Made by a program: the position numbers and the translations under genes. The notes beneath the pieces are model-generated. The model was not told the origin of the DNA, ran no database searches, and saw nothing but the letters and a program-made list of their open reading frames with translations. Of a stretch of 64,000 bases of DNA, positions 23,135 through 37,000 are shown piece by piece. The stretch is from Clusia tigrina (taxonomy: Eukaryota; Arthropoda; Insecta; Diptera; Clusiidae), in the NCBI GenBank assembly GCA_920105625.2, contig OV050032.1, forward strand, positions 19,735,981 through 19,799,980, read 5' to 3'. The first letter of the stretch is position 1; each line of letters opens with the position of its first letter.

Positions 23135-25756
23135 TGCCTCTTGTATAGCGTTTTTATATGTTTGTCTTAGTTGGAAAAGTTTTGATTTGATTGTGTTTTT
23201 CACTTTGTATCTTGGTTTATTTATGCATGCGTTTAGATGGAAAAGTTTTTATGAGCTCATTGCTTACGCCACTCCAGAGTATCTTGGGCTTACGCAACAC
23301 TTGCCTCACTGTAATAATTGCCAATAGAAATGAGCTGAACAAAATATTAACAAATGTGACTGAAGATGTCGAACGTTGTTTGTGAAATGGAGGCAATTTG
23401 ATATTCGGTTAAATCATAACGCTCCTTTGATAAATTAGAACTTGACAATAGCGTCATGACAATAGGCACAGAGGAAATTCGCTACCGGAACCAAGCCGGA
23501 AACCCCTTCAATAGTGGAAATGGCAAACAATTGGAATAAGGAAATGTTTGCCGCTAGCTGACCATGGTTTCCACAATGTCAATTGTTGATTATTTTGCGA
23601 TTGTTGCTCCCAATTATCACTTCGGTTATTTTTTAAATTGCATTTGGATGTGTCTCGACGTATTTCATCCATACTACTCGTACTCGTACTAATTCGTGAA
23701 TGGCGGATGCAGGAATTATTCAACGTCCTTGCTTTCACAGGAAAATTTTCTCGATTTGACTGCTGCGTGTACTGTGGTTGGCAAAGCTCGTACCCGCTAA
23801 AAATAAATGGTATAAGAAAAATTGTTCATTGGGGCTTGCAAATATCAGAAACACAGTTCTAAAATGTCGAAAGCACTGCGCGAATTGCATGCTTGCAATT
23901 TCCAAGCTTATTTATAAACCAAGGACATTAGAAGCACTTGTGAATAAATTGCAAGTGCCAAAGGAAGTGGTACTCAGTGCAGACTGAACACCGAATATAC
24001 TGCGCATCTGCGGTAAAAATGGATGAAACTGGGCCACTGAAAGTGACGAAGTCGTTGGAACCCGCTTCTATCTAAGACCAATACTACAGCCCTATTGTGG
24101 TAAAGCTAACTACTCATAAAACCTGACTGGAGGCATTGAGGAAATCGATTGCGTCAAAGGCCCGACATTTGTGAGGTTGCAAGTAAGTGGCAGCTGACAA
24201 GCAAAAACTTGTACCCCAGTCAGCAAACTTGGCTAACGAGTAATCCGCGAGTAACGCAGTCTAATCTTGATTGGGTAAAAATGCTCCAAATTTTCTCGGC
24301 ACACTTGTGACAATTGTATGGCTTGCCAGAATATGGCCGCAAATCTCAAAGAGCCTGCAATGTTGTGTGACACTTTGAATTTCGCAACAAGTCGGAATTG
24401 TCGTAGGCAAACATTGGGAGATATGCGTGTTTAAGTGCTGTAAGTTTCGTTGTAACACATATGCGTGTGCGTGTGTGTGTGCGTGTGCGTTGTTGTGTGC
24501 GTGTGGCCATATAATTTAAATTCTAATGATAATAAATAGTTAATTAGCAGTAACAACAAAAAACCCGACCAGAACAGCAGCATTCGCTGGCGCAATGCCA
24601 CGGCTGCCTGTATATGTCAAGTCATGGTGCAAGAGAAGGCGGTATAGAGACGGCTCTGTGTTCGTATATCAGTACCTTTGTATGCCCCGGTGTTGTTGGT
24701 GCTTCTACTGTGACTCTGTCTACTCTGCATCCTCTCCTCATGCTTGTATACCGTTATCTGCCTTCTCTTCTGGGTATAGCACATTTTCATCTACCATGCT
24801 GGCAAGCAATGCCGCAGATTATGGCACACACTGCTCGCAAGATCCGTGCACACCAGCGGAGCGTACATGAACTTACCGGAGAGGGACGGCAGAGCGCTAT
24901 GCAAATTAGTTTCATTTTATTCACTGCTAAATGAAAGCAAATATTTCGTTTGCTCATGTAAACAAATCTGTTACAGAAATAAACACAGCAACAACAATAC
25001 GAAGAGTTCAATAAAAAATGTAAATGAAAAAACAACAAACAAAATATACAATAAAACAACAACAACACCAGCAGAATCTTATATAATAAAATTCAGAAAG
25101 AAGAACGATATACTCAACAGGTCGAATCGCTGGGAAGCCACAAGAATGCCGGCCGCTGCTCTATGGCAACAGATGCGATGCTCGGCAACGGACAAAGTAT
25201 GGTCCGAAACAACACCATCAATAATAACAACAGAGCAGCAGCAACAAAAACAAGAATAACAATGTTCAAATTCTTGGGCTGAACTAAAAAAAACACTTCT
25301 TTTCATGCGAGCGTGGGAAACTGCGATTTATGCTCTTCGATGAGTTCGATAATTGCATCGAAAGCATTCTTACGGACATGTACAATATACAGCAGTGTTG
25401 TTGTCCTTAAGGCGGTGTTGGGCTGCCGCCCTCTCAAACGCCAGCAAAGTAACCTTCTGTAGTGCGGCTGTGGCCTGGGTGCAACTGAGCTGCGGCTGCC
25501 ACACGCGAGTGATTTTTAACAAAATGTGGTTCTCTCTGCTATTCGCCTTTTTATCCTCATATTTGCTTATTTTCAAAGGTGGTGCATCTTGTTGTTAGGG
25601 CAAACATATGCAAATATAGATCACTATCATTATATCTTGCACCATAATTAATTATGACTGCAAGGGTTTGGGGAATGAGTACTAGCGAAGCTATTGAGGC
25701 TTTCGACTGGAAGAGAAAAAGGTTTTTTAGAAAGAAGCATTTTTGAGACCAAGCTC

Positions 25757-25832
25757 GGGGCAGGATTTAAACCTGCGATCCTCTGAGTGTGAGTTTAGCA
25801 TGCTTGCCACCACAGAGGGGGGCTTAACATAA
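25757..25832 (-). pseudogene. tRNA-like sequence (tRNA pseudogene or SINE head)
   Basis: On the minus strand there is a perfect T-arm, GCAGG-TTTAAAT-CCTGC, matching the B box GGTTCGANTCC at 9 of 11 positions. It is preceded by TGGTGGCAAGCATG, similar to an A box, at suitable spacing. The acceptor and anticodon stems do not pair well (possible anticodon CAC). It is therefore not a working tRNA, and could be a decayed tRNA or the head of a tRNA-derived SINE. Confidence 0.4.
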
Positions 25833-25834
25833 AG

Positions 25835-28800
25835 ATTAAACAATGTATTCTTATGACAATAAAGCCAATTGAGGAATTCAAAATCTGGAACATTCGGGTG
25901 TTCTTACGCGTCTTTTATAATGCATCTTGGCAGGATCTTGTCAATTTTGTTTGTTGACTTTGGTTAAGAAAAGTTAAGTATTATTACCACGAGCCATTTG
26001 CCAATTCGACCAATGCGGCTAGTTCCTCGACGCTGCCTCAATGCCGTAATCAAAGTTCAACTCTGACGTCAGCAAAGGACGATGCGACCGGTTTGCAGTT
26101 AACAATAACTGTAAATTTAATGTGGCAACGGAAATGGATTTCCTATTGCGAAGTATGTGAAACCACACACACATGCGCTGAAAACTGAAGTCATATATGT
26201 GAATATGGTCACCCTCTTTGAATATGGTCACCCCCTTTGAAGGAAAGCCTACCATGTCCCTAGCCACACTTCGTTATGGCCTGCAGCGTCTTTCGCTGTC
26301 GTCTTACCCTGCACTGTCACCTTTCTAGCTACTGTGCTCACTGCCCAACTGCTTGGGACGGCTATGGACACTCGTCCGATTGTCACTTTGAATCATCGCT
26401 GCTGCCGAGCTTTTTTGTGGAAAAATTTTCTTTGAATTGGGTCGCAGATACTCGTGTATAAAATTCATCTACACAAAGAAAATACTTTCATCGAGAAAGT
26501 CTCTCCTTACCAAGAGTTCCTCAACCCACCGATGGACCCTTCATGTCTCATTTCTGATACTCTAACTGTGTATTGCTCGCAGCAGCCGGAATGAAGTCAA
26601 AGCATTTCTGCTTAATTGAATTCCTGCACTCCAAAGGAACTGGTTCAGTTGCGTATTTGTCGAACTCGTACATTTTTCGAGTCCTGGGGAAGTTTCAAAG
26701 AAATGTTTGTAGAAAAATGTAGTTCGCATTCGAAGCGGTAGAAATCTGAATGCCAACGATCGAGTGATTCCCCCTTCCTGCTGCCTACGAGTTCAGAAGT
26801 CATTGAAACATATTTCCTTCTATTTGCTTACCATTTGCAGATATCGTCCACTCGATTGGCTGAATAAGTTGTGACTGCAATGCCAATCTATGGCAGGCAA
26901 GCCTGTCTGCCTTAAAAGCAACAGCACCCCAAATTGCTATTAATTTCTCATTTCATTTCCACTCATATGAGCAAAGCCTCGAATCCATTATAATGGTACT
27001 TCCATTCCAAAGGGTGCCTACAGGAGAAAATGTACTGTAAGAGCCCAATGGAAGTTGACCCCAATCCAAAGGTGGCGGCAACGCATTGTGGCAAGCGAAT
27101 TCAAAAAAGTCTAATATTTAGCAACACCCGTTTGCATAGAGAAGTGTATTTAGGATCACAAATGAGAGACAGGAGGCAATTCGTGACGCCCAGCCTCAGG
27201 GATCGCAAAGAGCTGTATAAGGACAAGTTTTCAGGAGCCCAACAAAAGCAAGTCTGAAGTGGGCCTGCACTAACTGAGTTCGAACATTTGCTCGATGCGG
27301 TCTTATCATCATATTTCTGTTGCCCACCAGATTATCCAGATCTGCGAGGCTGCTTTTTCTGCCCCCACCCAGTCTCTTTCAGTTTGGTAATTTTTAAAAA
27401 ATTTCGATATCTTTTTTGTTTCGATTTTCGGGCGCAGTTCCGCGCAAATCTATAAAATAAATCGCTCGTGCTACTAGGCTCCCTCGGCACCCAGCGCGTC
27501 CCGCAACAATGCCGCACGCTCGCCGCTAAGAATTCATTGAATAAAAGATAAAGTATCTTTATGGAATCAATAGACGCGTAAATGCTACTTTAGAGCGCCG
27601 CAGTCGCTTCTGTGCACTTATTGTAGGCAGACACTTCGAAGTGAACCGCCGGTTTCGAGGAGGCAACTGAAGTACGTTTTTGTCGCTGTTGTGGTTATTG
27701 TGATTATAATTGTGCGTTTGTGGAAAAACTGAAGAGACAAAAATCAAGTATGGATAAATAAATAAATTGGATTCAAGACTCGATACGAGTGTGACTAAAA
27801 GCATAATTATTGTTGGCTGTGTGTGTGTGTATGTTTGTGAGTGTGGGTGGTTTCGGTGCGCGTTTGTGCTGCTGGCTGCCTCCACTTTCTAATTGGCGCT
27901 AAATGAATATCAATTAATCGAACTGACACACTCCAAGCGCGAAAAGGCATGCCAACCGAACTCTTTGCTTCGAATGCGCGTTTTGACGTCATAATTATCG
28001 CTTAATCAAGTTTTTAATTTAAGTTAGTACAAATTTTAGTTCCTTTGCTACAATCTGTCTTCCCAAACTCCCAATACTGTGCGGGCATGCAATTTAGAGT
28101 TTCACAGTGTAGTGTTCTACGGTTTCAGCGAGGCGCACGGATCGCGCATCACAGATCAGGCCTGCGAGCAACATAGTTCGTGTAAGAAGCATCACTCAAG
28201 TAAGCATACATTTTTTTTCCGTATCGTTTTTCATATTGTGATTGCGGTTGCACTTCTGTGCGGCTCGACCAGCGCTCTACGAAATTATGGCGTTATGAAG
28301 AGGAACACTTCCATGCTTGTACAGCATTTCTTTGCAAGTATCCTGCCAGTTACCAGTGTCTCCCGCTTGCTACTGACATCGTTCTCCCTGAAGTTTGTTT
28401 ATACGCGCTAAAACTGCGATAGAAGACACTCCACTAGTCTCCCCTTTTTACGGGGGAAACTCAATGTGGCTGTTGGAGGGCACCGTTTTGACATTGCACC
28501 TCTGCTTACCCTATGGTGGAGGTTGGGCAGCACCTTCACCCTTTTGTGACCACAAATGTGACCCTTTGCACTGTTTCGCACCTCCATCCGAACAGCGAAG
28601 CACTCGTATATCCATGCCTCCCCCAAAGTATTTTGCACAAATTAACCCTTCAAATCTCCACATTAAAACGATTGCGAACTTCCTATTATGCCACAAACTG
28701 TGCGCTCTTTGGCAACGTTCGAAACTACGAGCAATTTGTAAGTGGAAACTGGCGGTAAGGAGACCATCATTTCTTTGCTATACCGCAATGTTTGTGTAAA

Positions 28801-31800
28801 TTAGGCTGCTGCCCCCCAGCGGAAAGGTATCATTTGCATAAACAAACAGAACAAGGATATTTGTAAACGGCACCAGCAATTACAACGACAACAAGAACAA
28901 CAGCAGCAGCAACTGGCACATCCAAAGTAAATAGGACCACAGAGAAGCAACTTGAAAAGAGGTGGTATTGAGTGCCTGTTGCTCGCACATGTTGGCTCGG
29001 GGCATCGGTTGGTGCCGCCGCTCGCAGCTCCGCCCTTACCACCCCATTACCACCACTCCGTTTTGGAGGTCGTTGTAATGGTGCCGGCAATCGCATTAAT
29101 TTTAGCTTGTGGCACGTGGCACGGTGACCACGTCAGACGCAAATTTCGTAAAAAAAACTTTCAATATTGCAGCAGTCTGGCACCTGCCCGAGACTACATT
29201 AAGCGATAACTTTAATCGGAACTGTCCAACGAGTAGACAACTCTGCACCGCAATCGCCTGTCTGCCACAGTGGTGTTGCTCTAGTCGGGACACAACTGCC
29301 ACAGTGCCTGGAGGAACGCTGCCAAATTCGCTATAATTATGGTCAGCCACGGCTCCATTCAGATGCCAAAAGATGTCCACACTTGCAGTGGGCCTTCATC
29401 AGCACATGGCAACAGACAATGCGTCACTGCAGCTTGCCTTGGGCACTTGGGGAACTAAACTCGTATGATTAAAAGTGAAGTGCTCAACCGCCCAATCCTC
29501 ATGGCACCCAATCACCTTCTCGTTAAATAAAATAACATTTTGCCTGCTACCGGTCGAGAATGGTTTTAATAGCTGCACAGAATTTCCACTGATGTTGAGT
29601 TATCCATTGTGAGTTCTCAGAAAGAGCTTCTGACTCCTCCGCTCCCTTGTGGTCATGCCCGCGTTTTGTCCGTGAAATATGCGTGCGTATTCTGCTGATA
29701 TTTATTCATTAAAAGCGGAGGAAGTTTTGATTCACCATCAGAAAAGAAAGAAAATAATAATGCAATGTAAACTTTTCTAATTTGTGTGTAGAACGGCACT
29801 AAAAATAATAACAACAACAACAACAATGCCGGAGCTAAGAATTTTGATTTGCCACCATGACGTATGAGTGCTATTTTCGGGCAGTGTGGTTGACTTGGTG
29901 TGCAGGAGTTGGTGTGTGTGTGCCAGGCAGAGGGTGTCAGAGTGATTTGTGGCGCACGCCTTCGTCTGCAGCCGCATTTGCTCTTCTGCCAGTGCTGCTG
30001 CGGCGTAGCGTGCGTGTCCTTTGATGGGTTTTCAATATTAAAATTGTGTTTTGCTTGCAACACGGAATCATCGCTTTAAGTGACAGAAGCGAAATGACGA
30101 GTTGTGCCTCCACGCTGCATCCGCCACATACGCAATGTATACAAACGCATGGTACGGCAGGCAGAAGGATGCGACGACCGAAATGGAAAGAGACACCAAG
30201 CACAGAAGAAATGAAACGAACGAAAACAATACTTGTAACCTTGAATGGAAATTGCCAGGGTTCTAAAAATAAACAGCGAAGCAAATACGAGCAAACAAAT
30301 AATGACAATCGCAAATATGCATTAATTGCGGGCCAAGTGCTTTTGCGCATGAAGCACTTGCCACGGAAATGAGCGGAAATGAAATTCGACTCGGGTTGTC
30401 ACTGTGCGTCTCGGCGCCCCTCAGCCTTCATCACAAGCTCCTCACTGCACGCCGCTCAGCGGAGCGGAGCGGTAAATTAATTATGCAAAATAAATAAATT
30501 AGCAGCGAACATTACGGTTATTTGCTATGCTGATTGTCTGCGGTCCAGAGCTAAATCGGTGTTCAATTCTAATCTCTCGACTCGGCGCTCCAAGTGAAAA
30601 ACTTAATTAATCTGGAACACAACAAGGCAACGAACGGTACAAAGCAAGGCAACGAACGGACACGGCAACACTTTCAGGTGGAGTCGGAGATGTAAGCAGC
30701 ACCGTGCTCGTGCAATGTCGAAGTGTGCTTCAATGCATGCTCTCATGTTTGCTTTGTAGCCCAACTGAGTAGCAAGTAGTGAAATGTGAACTGTGGCCAG
30801 AGAGAGTCAGCCGGTGGCGGGGGCATAGGGCGTAAACTATATGTACCAGCTGCTGTGCAAAACGCAACACTTCACTTATTGCGGTGTTTACTCGTGTACA
30901 AATTTCGATGAGCTTGCAGAGATATTTGCTTAGTGAACTGGATGCGGCGAGTGAGCAGTGGGGTGATGGTGTTGTTGGTAGTGGCAGCGACTCATGTGCC
31001 GACTGCCGTTCTGATCTGGTCTGGATTGAGTCGCATTGTCATGCTTCAATGATTTGATAAGCTCATGAAGGGAGTCAAACGAGTAGGTCTGGAGGCAGGC
31101 GGGGTGGAAGCCGTGCAGGTGGCCAAGTGGCTGTGAACATCAATCAACTGTGCAGCTACACAGTTTAACTCTTACGTATTAAAGTCAAAAGTGCGGAAAC
31201 TTAGTCCAGCGTATTAAATGGCTCGAGCTGCCTAAGTCTGAGTCAGGAAACAAAAGCATTATTGGAGTTAACATTATACAAGTAGAGCATAAAATGAAAT
31301 AAAGGCTTCCTTTCTGCTTCCCTGGCATTTTCTACTGATTTTCTCTTAATTTATTTGAATAGCAATACCAAAATTTCAATTTGCATGCAGAACACTGAGC
31401 AATGCAATTCAAAGAAAGGTGCGACTCTCGGAATATCGCATGAGGAGCAGCAGTGCATGCACAGGCCCTTAAGGTAGTATGCACTATCAATAATGAAGCT
31501 CGTAACCACCTTCCTTTCAATTGCTCTGCAAGCGCATTGCAAAATGGCTCTGTCCCCAACAAATGTACTCTCATGCAGATGAAAAGCGCACCATATCCCC
31601 GAATTTCCCCTTTTCATGAGGCATTGCTGTCGATTGAATTTAATCACAGTTTCTGAAGCTTCAGCAATTGGCATGTGATGCTTTACGAGCAATAATTCCA
31701 CAAAATGTGTGTTAAAGGAGCACTCACTCGCACATTCCAAAAATTGCAAAACCATGCTAAAAATACTGAATAACAGTCTGTATAAGCCGGAGAAGGATGG

Positions 31801-33696
31801 CTGCAATTGTCCTCAGCGACTGCAGTGGATTTGGATGGTTGTCTTGTAATCGCTAGCCTCAAAAGCCAGCACACTGCCTGACCTGCAACTTTACTATAAA
31901 TGTGTGGTATGCACAGGAAAGGAAGCGGCGTGCTTCAAGCTGTGTGAATACCGAATATAGTTGCTATCGGGATGCTGAATTTCCTGTGCGAATGATGGAT
32001 GGGTGCACTGAAAAGAACCACAAGCTATTCCATTGGTGAAAGCTACATTCTTTGGAATGTACTGCTTGATAACTGTTCTGCTATGAAGTGGACATTTTCA
32101 ATGAAGCAGAACGATGTACTTTTGTGGCGTGGTCACCAGTCTTGATAATCGTTTTGCAAAAATGCGTAACCAGAATCAAGAAAATGCGATATGTCACTAC
32201 GGATTTTCGATCAGCTTCCACTCTAGTGATTCGGGAGTATTTTTGTTATTTTTAATTGACTGGTGAACTGCGCACGCTGCCCTTAGTAGCGAACATTATC
32301 ACACCCCGATACAATAGTCTCTGAGTCAAGCGGTATACTCGTACACGCAATAAACACGCATGGACACATTTGCATCAGACTGAATACCCCTGAGTACCCA
32401 AGGTCAGCGAGGCTGGACACATTGCTACCACCAGCAAATAAACAACCATGAAACAGTTTGTACAATATATCAGATATCAAGGCATAAAAACATGGACAAT
32501 TCTCTTCATCTTATGTGCCGGCATTAATTGCGCAGTCAATTTCAAACTAATGCAGGTTTATTGCTCAGAGTAAGCTTCATTTGCTGTCGCTCAATACAAT
32601 TATGGGCAATACATTAGCACCGTGTGCCGAGCAACGAGCAGAGGGCACACAGCACAGGACTGCAGACGATTGCTGGCTCGTTCGTATTATAATTCGAAGC
32701 CAATTGAATTGCAATTGAGTGCTTTTTTATAGCATGTTGGGCTAGCACACAGACGCGAACAAAGGACTCTGCCAAAGGGACTTGAAACCGTTTGGAAGAG
32801 TGTGCAAGGTCAAGTGCCGGACCCGTGCCAAGCTCTCTCACTGTGGCAAATTAAGTTGCTTGTGCATTCCCCAGTCACCGGTTAACTTGCTATCAGTGCA
32901 GATATTTGACCATGGAATGGAGCTTCCATACCTGCAGGAACAGCTACATGTCAGGTACGAACTAAGTGGCTGCGCTTTGTGGCGAACTCTCCAGCAAAGT
33001 GGGCTCCGCTATATTTGGATACTAATGCTGTTGATTTATAAACAGAGCAACAACGTTGTAATTCAATTAAACACTCTTGCAGTGCTCCGTGAGTGTAGCA
33101 GCTCCAAATAATAAAAAATAAACTGAACATGAATACATAACATACGTAAATTCACCTTCCCAGTGACGCGGCATCATTTTTTCCTCTGCGTTTCTTTTGA
33201 ATATTTCCCCCAGATCCATGGCAAGGTGCTGCGCCTGGCATCACATGCGCCTGCCTGCTATGCACAGAAAGGTCAAACGCAATTTGGCAAATAGAAGAAC
33301 CAAACCCCCAAGTAAGCTGTCCACCTCTGTGCTATTGTACAGGAATTGCCGCCAATAAGAAGAATATTTTGGCGCGGCCGCCTCGCACTTGCGGTGACTT
33401 GAGGAACGTTCCACTTTGAACTTTCAACTTGCAGCTTGCGAAAGTAATTTCAATTATTTATATGATATAAATTCCAATAATGATCCTCTAACTCGATTGG
33501 AGCCGCATTTTCATGTTAATTTCTTTGATTGTTATTCGAATTGGATGACGGCGTATATTTTGGGCGTGTGCAGTATCTGCCCAAATTTACGGGCAGCAAT
33601 TGAGCAAATGCTTTGCTATGTGGTGCGGTGGACTGAGAGAGTTGGGCACAAATTACAGAAAATATACTGCCATCGAGCGAGGGCAACAGGGAATAA
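25835..33696. other. Intergenic DNA, no gene seen
   Basis: It has scattered CA/GT and CAA tracts (27810-27850, 29805-29825, 29905-29925) and a doubled TTTGAATATGGTCACC at about 26216-26240. No conserved coding exon is visible on either strand. Confidence 0.5.
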
Positions 33697-34024
33697 GTGG
33701 ACTTAAGACAAAATTTAGCAAAAAGTTCAAAATACTCCGTCTAGTGGACCTAAGACACAATTTAGCAAAAAGTTCAAAATACTCCTTCTAGTGGACTTAA
33801 GACAAAATTTAGCAGAAAGTTCAAAATACTCCTTCTAGTGGACTGAAGATACAATTTAGCAAAAAGTTCAAAATACTCCTTCTAGTGGACTTAAGACACA
33901 ATTTAGCAAGAAGTTCAAAATACTTCTTCTAGTGGACTTAAGACACAATTTAGCAAGAAGTTCAAAATACTCCTTCTAGTGGACTTAGACACAATTTAGC
34001 AAGAAGTTCAAAATACTCCTTCTA
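33697..34024. repeat. 47-bp minisatellite, seven copies
   Basis: Unit starts are at 33697, 33744, 33791, 33838, 33885, 33932 and 33979; the last copy has lost one base. The unit begins GTGGACTTAAGACACAATTT and ends CTCCTTCTA. Copies differ by one to four substitutions, with later copies sharing AGCAAGAAG. There are no unique spacers. Confidence 0.95.
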
Positions 34025-37000
34025 GTGCCATAAGCTCTTAGAGGCGCCGAGTACAGTTTACCAACTGAGATTAGACAGTCTCATTCAGTGCCGTTGGTTT
34101 CCCCATTTCGTACTTGTTACAGGTAGAAAAATTCCCACGAAAATTGGCAAATTCAATTCATACTAACAATACGACTCCGATTCCACCTCTATTTTATCCG
34201 TTGTAAATACTCCGAAAAGTGGCTAACAAAACAAGAACTTAGCTAAAGTTCTTCTCAGTGGATTTTGCAAAATATCACTGGGTCGGTGTGCCCAAAAATA
34301 TTCCAACTGAGGTGTTGAAGGTGTGGTGGAATGTGCGGGCAGTTTGAAACAATCAGTGTCGTTTTGGTGGACGTAGACAGCTAATGGGAGTTTTCTTCTT
34401 TAGTTGGTTTTTTAATCCTACGTTCAGATATTTGCTCAAGAAACCAGTCTCAGTTCTGTTCTTATTTTATTAAAATTTTCTAACACTCGAGTCTTGGCTG
34501 CTTTTATTGTTGCTTATTGTTGTCTGTTGTATTTCCACTATTATTGTCAAAGCAAACGAATTCTCATCGTGCCTCATTCACCACAAGAGGCATTCGCTCC
34601 TTTTCTGCAAATTTTGGATTCAAAAGTGTCAGCATCGGAACAGATGGAGTTAATCACCTAATTAAGCGAGCGGCGGCAGGCGAATCGAACTCGACCAACA
34701 TTGGTCGTAGGGCGAAATTGTTCCTAACTTCGGTCTTACTGAAATAAACTGCTTTGAAGGCAACAACCCAATTTTCGGTTTGACACAGCAGCTCCAACAC
34801 CACTGCTTGCAACCTCCAACTTGTATGAGCTGCGTTTGAAAACTTGTTGGATATTGCCGATACATATCCAAGCACAAAAACACACACAGCCACAAACAGA
34901 GGTTACAAGTGGCCCTTTCGGATGGCTCCTAAACGGGTTCGTTGCTCACAGCCCGGGGATTTGCGAAGGATTTTGGCGCGTTCATGAATTCAGATGAATG
35001 AATTTGTCACACAAATATGCGGATCGCAGTGTCATTGGCCAATGTTCACTGTTTCGGTTATGATTGCTGTCGCCCGCCCGCATGTGTGTGGGCCATCGAC
35101 CGTGAAATTAAAATGACAAACGGTGTCGCATTGATTGCAGTCATTTCATGTGCATTGTAGTTTTAATTGCTCAGACAGATTAAAGCAATCCAAACTCAAA
35201 GTCGAAGTTAAAGACAAAGACGAGACTAACACAAATCCAGACGGAGTGCAGCCACACGGTTGGGAAGATTGCTGGTAAGTGATATGGAAAGCGTTGTTGT
35301 GTAAAGTAGAATATGTTATTAGCTGAGGAGATTATGTGCGGCAAGTGGCGTACAATGTTTTGTACCTACATATATCGAGCGCGCTTTGTTGTTTGCTGCC
35401 GGCACTTTACGTGGCTTAAGCGCTGAAAGTTTTGCTCTCATCTTCAAAAAACTGAACACACTTTGCAATTAAGCTATTTACAGGGACCGAGCGAGCGGAC
35501 GAGAGAACGACACGTAGCGGGGCAGGGCGGAGAGCAGAGCACACATCTCTAAGCTGAAAGTTATTCAATTTTTTGATTAAAGTGAAGTGGCAACGCTTGA
35601 GCGATACGCTTCAGCCACTTACTGAAATGTGAGCAGTCCTAAGAGCGGTGCTCAACTTTTAACAGGCCATTAATATGTAATGAACTAACCACAACGTGTA
35701 GCAGCCCACCAGTCGAAGGTGTGTGGCTGCGACTACTCTGTCAGACCGTCAGTGGAGCATGCCCGGATCATATTTGGGGATATTCTCAAGAATCATTTTT
35801 AGCTTTATTCCATTTTATTTTTTATAAATGTTGATTAAAAAAATCTCATAACGAGCTTAAATTGCGTCGAAATCCTATTTTTGTGGCAATTCCTCGTTCT
35901 CCACTTTCCAAACGCACACAAACTTGACGACCTGTAATGCTTAAGTGCCGCAAGGATTGATTTGAACTGCAGTCGGCAACGGGCCAGCGAGGCAGAGCCA
36001 ACAAATAAGTATCGAGTGCGTAACAAGCACACGCAAAAGGCAGCGGTAGGCGCATAGTTAGGGCGCTACTCTGTGCTACTGAGTGCCGTACAGCATGCGA
36101 AACGGCATTATAAGCAATTGGTGCCTTGAAGGGTATTCCATGACTAGCGCCACATGCATGAATTGGGCATACAGTCATCTGATGGGCTCTCACCCGTCTG
36201 TATGGCACAACAGATGCGGTCAGTGCATATGCCCACCTGTGTGGACTGTAGCGCAAGTGTGTGGCATTAGCACAAAGGAATCGAACCCTTTGTATTGAGC
36301 GGTGATATCAGCAGAAAAGACCGTAACTGTCGAAAGCTGTGTCCTCATTATGAAAGTACGAGACAAAAAGAAAATAAATGCAGTTTGTGTAATTGAAATA
36401 TTCCTGGTCCTCTAGTAAGAAGGCACTTTGTGTAATTTCGTTTCATTGGTAGTAGAGAAAATGCCACAAAAGGTGGCACCATCTTCAAAAGGTTGCACAG
36501 ATCAATGCGGAAATTTAAGCTGTCTTTCGGAGGAGTTGAGTACCCCAGTTTTTCATTAAGTAGCACACCAATTTAATATAATGAAGCACAAAGGGAATAA
36601 ATCAAAGTAAAGCAAAGGGGTTGAAAGAACAGCCAGGCGGGCTGTTTCCTCAGCTACGCACACAAACACACACACAAGGAAAGCAACATTTAAGCAAATC
36701 AAAGCAAAATTAAACAAAACTCGTTTTTAACTTTGGTGCTGATAAGAACTGGACAGCGCTCTGCAATTGACACAGTGAACGGAGTATAAAGAAGGAAACG
36801 GCCCACTATATTCCATCAGAGCTGCATTTAAATTACTTGGCACGCTGTGCTCCGGTCGCTGCTATTGCAGTTCTCGACGGGGCTGTAGTGCATCTATTCG
36901 GGATCTTAGCAGATTTGATGCAATCATGAACTCGCAATCGTAAGCAACTCTGTAGTAGCTCTCGAACCTTTCCACAATGCTGTGTGACCGAAGATCTCAT

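Larger units (their letters stand above)
19673..25740. other. Intergenic DNA, no gene seen
   Basis: It contains an 8-bp tandem repeat at 21065, an 18-bp repeat at 23064 and GT-rich tracts (24465-24500). Open frames are short and without domains. Confidence 0.5.

Noticed and set aside
22755..23327. 190-codon open frame with a Cys/Trp-rich repeat
   Set aside because: The length comes from the 18-bp GTT-rich tandem repeat; there is no domain, and composition outside the repeat looks random.
33697..34024. CRISPR-like periodic repeat
   Set aside because: The units are adjacent and 47 bp long with no unique spacers, in a fly genome. It is a minisatellite.
36262..36295. Possible tRNA (GGTTCGATTCC on the minus strand)
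   Set aside because: A T-arm-like hairpin is present, but no A box, D-arm or acceptor stem at the proper distance.
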